Part shown: positions 5,751 to 7,285 of the stretch, piece by piece
Numbering within the stretch: the first letter of the stretch is position 1
How the letters are laid out: every line of letters begins with the position of its first letter
NCBI GenBank assembly: GCA_025355835.1
Contig: JANXYW010000103.1
Coordinates: 1 to 7,285 of the forward strand
Source: Chloroflexota bacterium
GTDB taxonomy: Bacteria; Chloroflexota; Dehalococcoidia; DSTF01; JACRBR01
Length of the DNA: 7,285 nt
Direction: 5' to 3'
Position numbers and translations under genes: made by a program
Notes under the pieces: model-generated
What the model was told of the DNA's origin: nothing
The model's database searches: none
The model's input: only the letters and a program-made list of their open reading frames with translations

Positions 5751-7243
5751 CTTCCGTCCTGCGCCCCTCCGGGCTCCTCTCGCACCATCTCCTCGACGAA
5801 CACGAGTGCGCCGTCAAGTTCCGTGACCTCGCCCGCCGCCTGCGCTTCGCGAAGCGCCTCCAGCAACCTTCCAATTACCGGCCCCGGCGGCAATCCAAAC
5901 CGCACGATTATGTCGCGTCCCGTCAAAAGCCGAGGCGGGTCTACTATACCCTCCTCCTGATTGGAACGCACGAGCAGGCTGTTCATATACCCTACGTGTC
6001 TAGCCCAGCCTTCGGACGTCATCCTCGGCCCGCGCGCCGCAGCCGCATCGGCCAGCGCCAACAACAGCACCGCCCGCGCCGCATCCCCCAGATCGCGGTG
6101 GAATCGATACAGCGCGCGCCGCGTGGGAACTTCGCCCACCTGCGCCAACTGCACTGGCCGCAAGTGCTCCGCGACCAGCACCGCCACGAACCGAACTTCC
6201 CGCGCCGAAAACCGAAATCGCCGCATCACGCGCGCCGCGATATCCGCACCAATGTCGGCGTGACCGAAGAATCGAACGCGCTCGTCGCGCACCTCGCGCG
6301 TCTGCGGCTTCGCGACATCGTGCAGCAACGCCGCCAGCTTGAGCACCGAGGCGCGGCTCCGCCCTTCGCTCATCTCCTCCGCCAAATAGGCACGCAGTTC
6401 CGATTCGCACCAGCCGAACGCACGCCAGACCTCGTCCCACATCCAGGCGGCGTCGCCCGTCGGACGCGCCCTCGCCAGCATCACATCCATCGCCTTAACG
6501 GCGCGCAGCCCATGCTCGAACACGTCGTACGCGTGAAAGTCGTCCGGCTGCGACATCCCCCGCCCCGCCGCCAACTCCGGCAGCAGCACATCGAGCAACC
6601 CGACCCGATCGAGCAGCAGCAGCCCGCCGTACGCGTCGTCCAGCGCGAAGATCCGCGCCAGTTCGTCGCGCCGCCGCTCGCCCGCCGCCTCGTTCACGCG
6701 AGCGGCGCGCTCCCGAATCGCCTCTTCCGTCGTCGGCTCAAGATCGAACCCAAGCTCCGCCGCAATACGAACGCCGCGCAGCAATCGCAGCGGATCCGCG
6801 TCGAAGACACCCGCGCCGTTCATCCGCACGATCCGCGCGCTGAGATCGTCTAGACCGCCTCCAACATCGACAACGCGGTCACCACCGACCGGCACTGCCA
6901 GCGCGTCGATCGTGAAATCGCGCCGCCGCAGATCGTCCGCAAGTGAGCCCTGAAACCGCGCGACATCGACGTATTGCACCGCGCCGCCATCGAGCACAAC
7001 GCGCGCCACAACGTTCACGTCATCAAGCGCAACGAAATGCCCGCCAAGCGCGTCCGCAATGCGGCGAGCAACCGCCAGCGCATCGCCATCAACAGCCAGA
7101 TCCAGATCACGCGCCACCCGCCCCAACAACACATCCCGCACCGTCCCGCCGACGACGTATGCGTCGACGCCGGCCGCGCGCGCGATCTCGCCACACTGAT
7201 TGATAAGCGCTTGCAGAGCGGAAGGTGGACAGAAGCGAATCAC
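5747..7243 (-). CDS. CCA tRNA nucleotidyltransferase / poly(A) polymerase family protein with HD domain
   Basis: This class II nucleotidyltransferase most likely adds or repairs the CCA end of tRNAs from CTP and ATP; poly(A) polymerase is the alternative. Residues are counted from GTG 7243. The head domain shows VVGGTVRDVLLGR at about 30-42, then RDLDLAV at about 45-51 with the two metal-binding aspartates. RRDFTIDALAV at about 107-117 and DPLRLLRGVRIAAELGF at about 150-166 follow; ERRRDEL near 189-195 is the nucleotide-recognition region. A C-terminal HD domain has ALLHDVAKP at about 305-313, GHAD near 327 and AEHLRP near 358-363. HD-linked enzymes of this type often have phosphohydrolase activity. 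The start is uncertain: GTG 7243 gives 498 residues, but the frame is open to the edge and another GTG lies at 7285. No Shine-Dalgarno sequence precedes either, and there is no ATG before the conserved head. The gene ends in an ATGA overlap with yajC. Confidence 0.92.
   Translation of the reverse strand: MIRFCPPSALQALINQCGEIARAAGVDAYVVGGTVRDVLLGRVARDLDLAVDGDALAVARRIADALGGHFVALDDVNVVARVVLDGGAVQYVDVARFQGSLADDLRRRDFTIDALAVPVGGDRVVDVGGGLDDLSARIVRMNGAGVFDADPLRLLRGVRIAAELGFDLEPTTEEAIRERAARVNEAAGERRRDELARIFALDDAYGGLLLLDRVGLLDVLLPELAAGRGMSQPDDFHAYDVFEHGLRAVKAMDVMLARARPTGDAAWMWDEVWRAFGWCESELRAYLAEEMSEGRSRASVLKLAALLHDVAKPQTREVRDERVRFFGHADIGADIAARVMRRFRFSAREVRFVAVLVAEHLRPVQLAQVGEVPTRRALYRFHRDLGDAARAVLLLALADAAAARGPRMTSEGWARHVGYMNSLLVRSNQEEGIVDPPRLLTGRDIIVRFGLPPGPVIGRLLEALREAQAAGEVTELDGALVFVEEMVREEPGGAQDGR
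5757..5760 (-). promoter_or_regulatory. yajC ribosome binding site
   Basis: AGGA on the minus strand lies 6 bases before ATG 5750, within the last codons of the nucleotidyltransferase gene. It is short but well placed and supports the ATGA-coupled start. Confidence 0.5.
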
Positions 7244-7248
7244 GAGCC

Positions 7249-7254
7249 AGTGTA
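7249..7254 (-). promoter_or_regulatory. Possible -10 box before GTG 7243
   Basis: TACACT on the minus strand lies 5 bases before GTG 7243, the same hexamer seen 7 bases before the deacetylase start. If used, it would make the nucleotidyltransferase mRNA leaderless or nearly so and settle the start codon. The 5-base gap is slightly short for a -10 to +1 distance, no -35 element is clear, and the reading frame is open upstream, so this may be chance. Confidence 0.2.
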
Positions 7255-7285
7255 GTGATTTCGAGTGACGCGCAGCGAGTGGCAC

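Noticed and set aside
5996..6853. Open frame on the plus strand opposite the nucleotidyltransferase gene
   Set aside because: It is Arg/His/Pro-rich with no family motif and lies fully antisense to a conserved enzyme, so it is explained by codon bias.
1..7285. A new defence, mobile or biosynthetic system
   Set aside because: All coding space is taken by five recognisable families in common arrangements. There is no transposase, integrase, toxin-antitoxin pair or unexplained gene cluster.

Overview
This is a GC-rich bacterial window with five protein genes and almost no spare DNA. The organism is probably a member of the Chloroflexota, perhaps near the Dehalococcoidia. I infer this from the style of SelB (its N-terminus and C-terminal winged-helix motifs), from the HD-domain CCA-adding enzyme placed before yajC-secD-secF, and from the divergent class II-like histone deacetylase homologue. 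The assignment rests on remembered family features, not on a search.

Layout. Positions 1-731 (minus) hold the N-terminal two thirds of a histone-deacetylase-like amidohydrolase that runs off the left edge. Positions 732-823 are a short divergent intergenic region filled by a tandem ACTACNN heptamer array and a long imperfect inverted repeat. Positions 824-2662 (plus) encode SelB, the selenocysteine-specific elongation factor. Positions 2663-2744 are a convergent spacer with a GC-rich hairpin and a second heptamer array (AACCTNN) that runs into the secF stop codon. Positions 2745 to the right edge (minus) form one tightly overlapped operon. In transcription order it encodes a CCA-adding enzyme or poly(A) polymerase with an HD domain, then YajC, SecD and SecF.

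How the genes work together. YajC, SecD and SecF are the accessory module of the Sec translocase and use the proton-motive force to complete protein export. The nucleotidyltransferase upstream matures tRNA 3' ends and is coupled to yajC by an ATGA overlap. SelB delivers selenocysteinyl-tRNA to UGA codons, so this genome should also carry selA, selC, selD and at least one selenoprotein; none is in the window. The deacetylase homologue shares only the intergenic region with selB.

The genes are ordinary housekeeping or accessory types and I see no new multi-gene system. The more unusual signals are non-coding. Two unrelated arrays share the same architecture (a fixed 5-base core plus 2 variable bases, period 7) and bracket selB. 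There is also a contrast in translation starts: the three genes that may begin transcripts have no Shine-Dalgarno sequence, and two of them have a TACACT box 5-7 bases before the start codon, whereas the three operon-internal genes have clear Shine-Dalgarno sequences. This suggests leaderless mRNAs.
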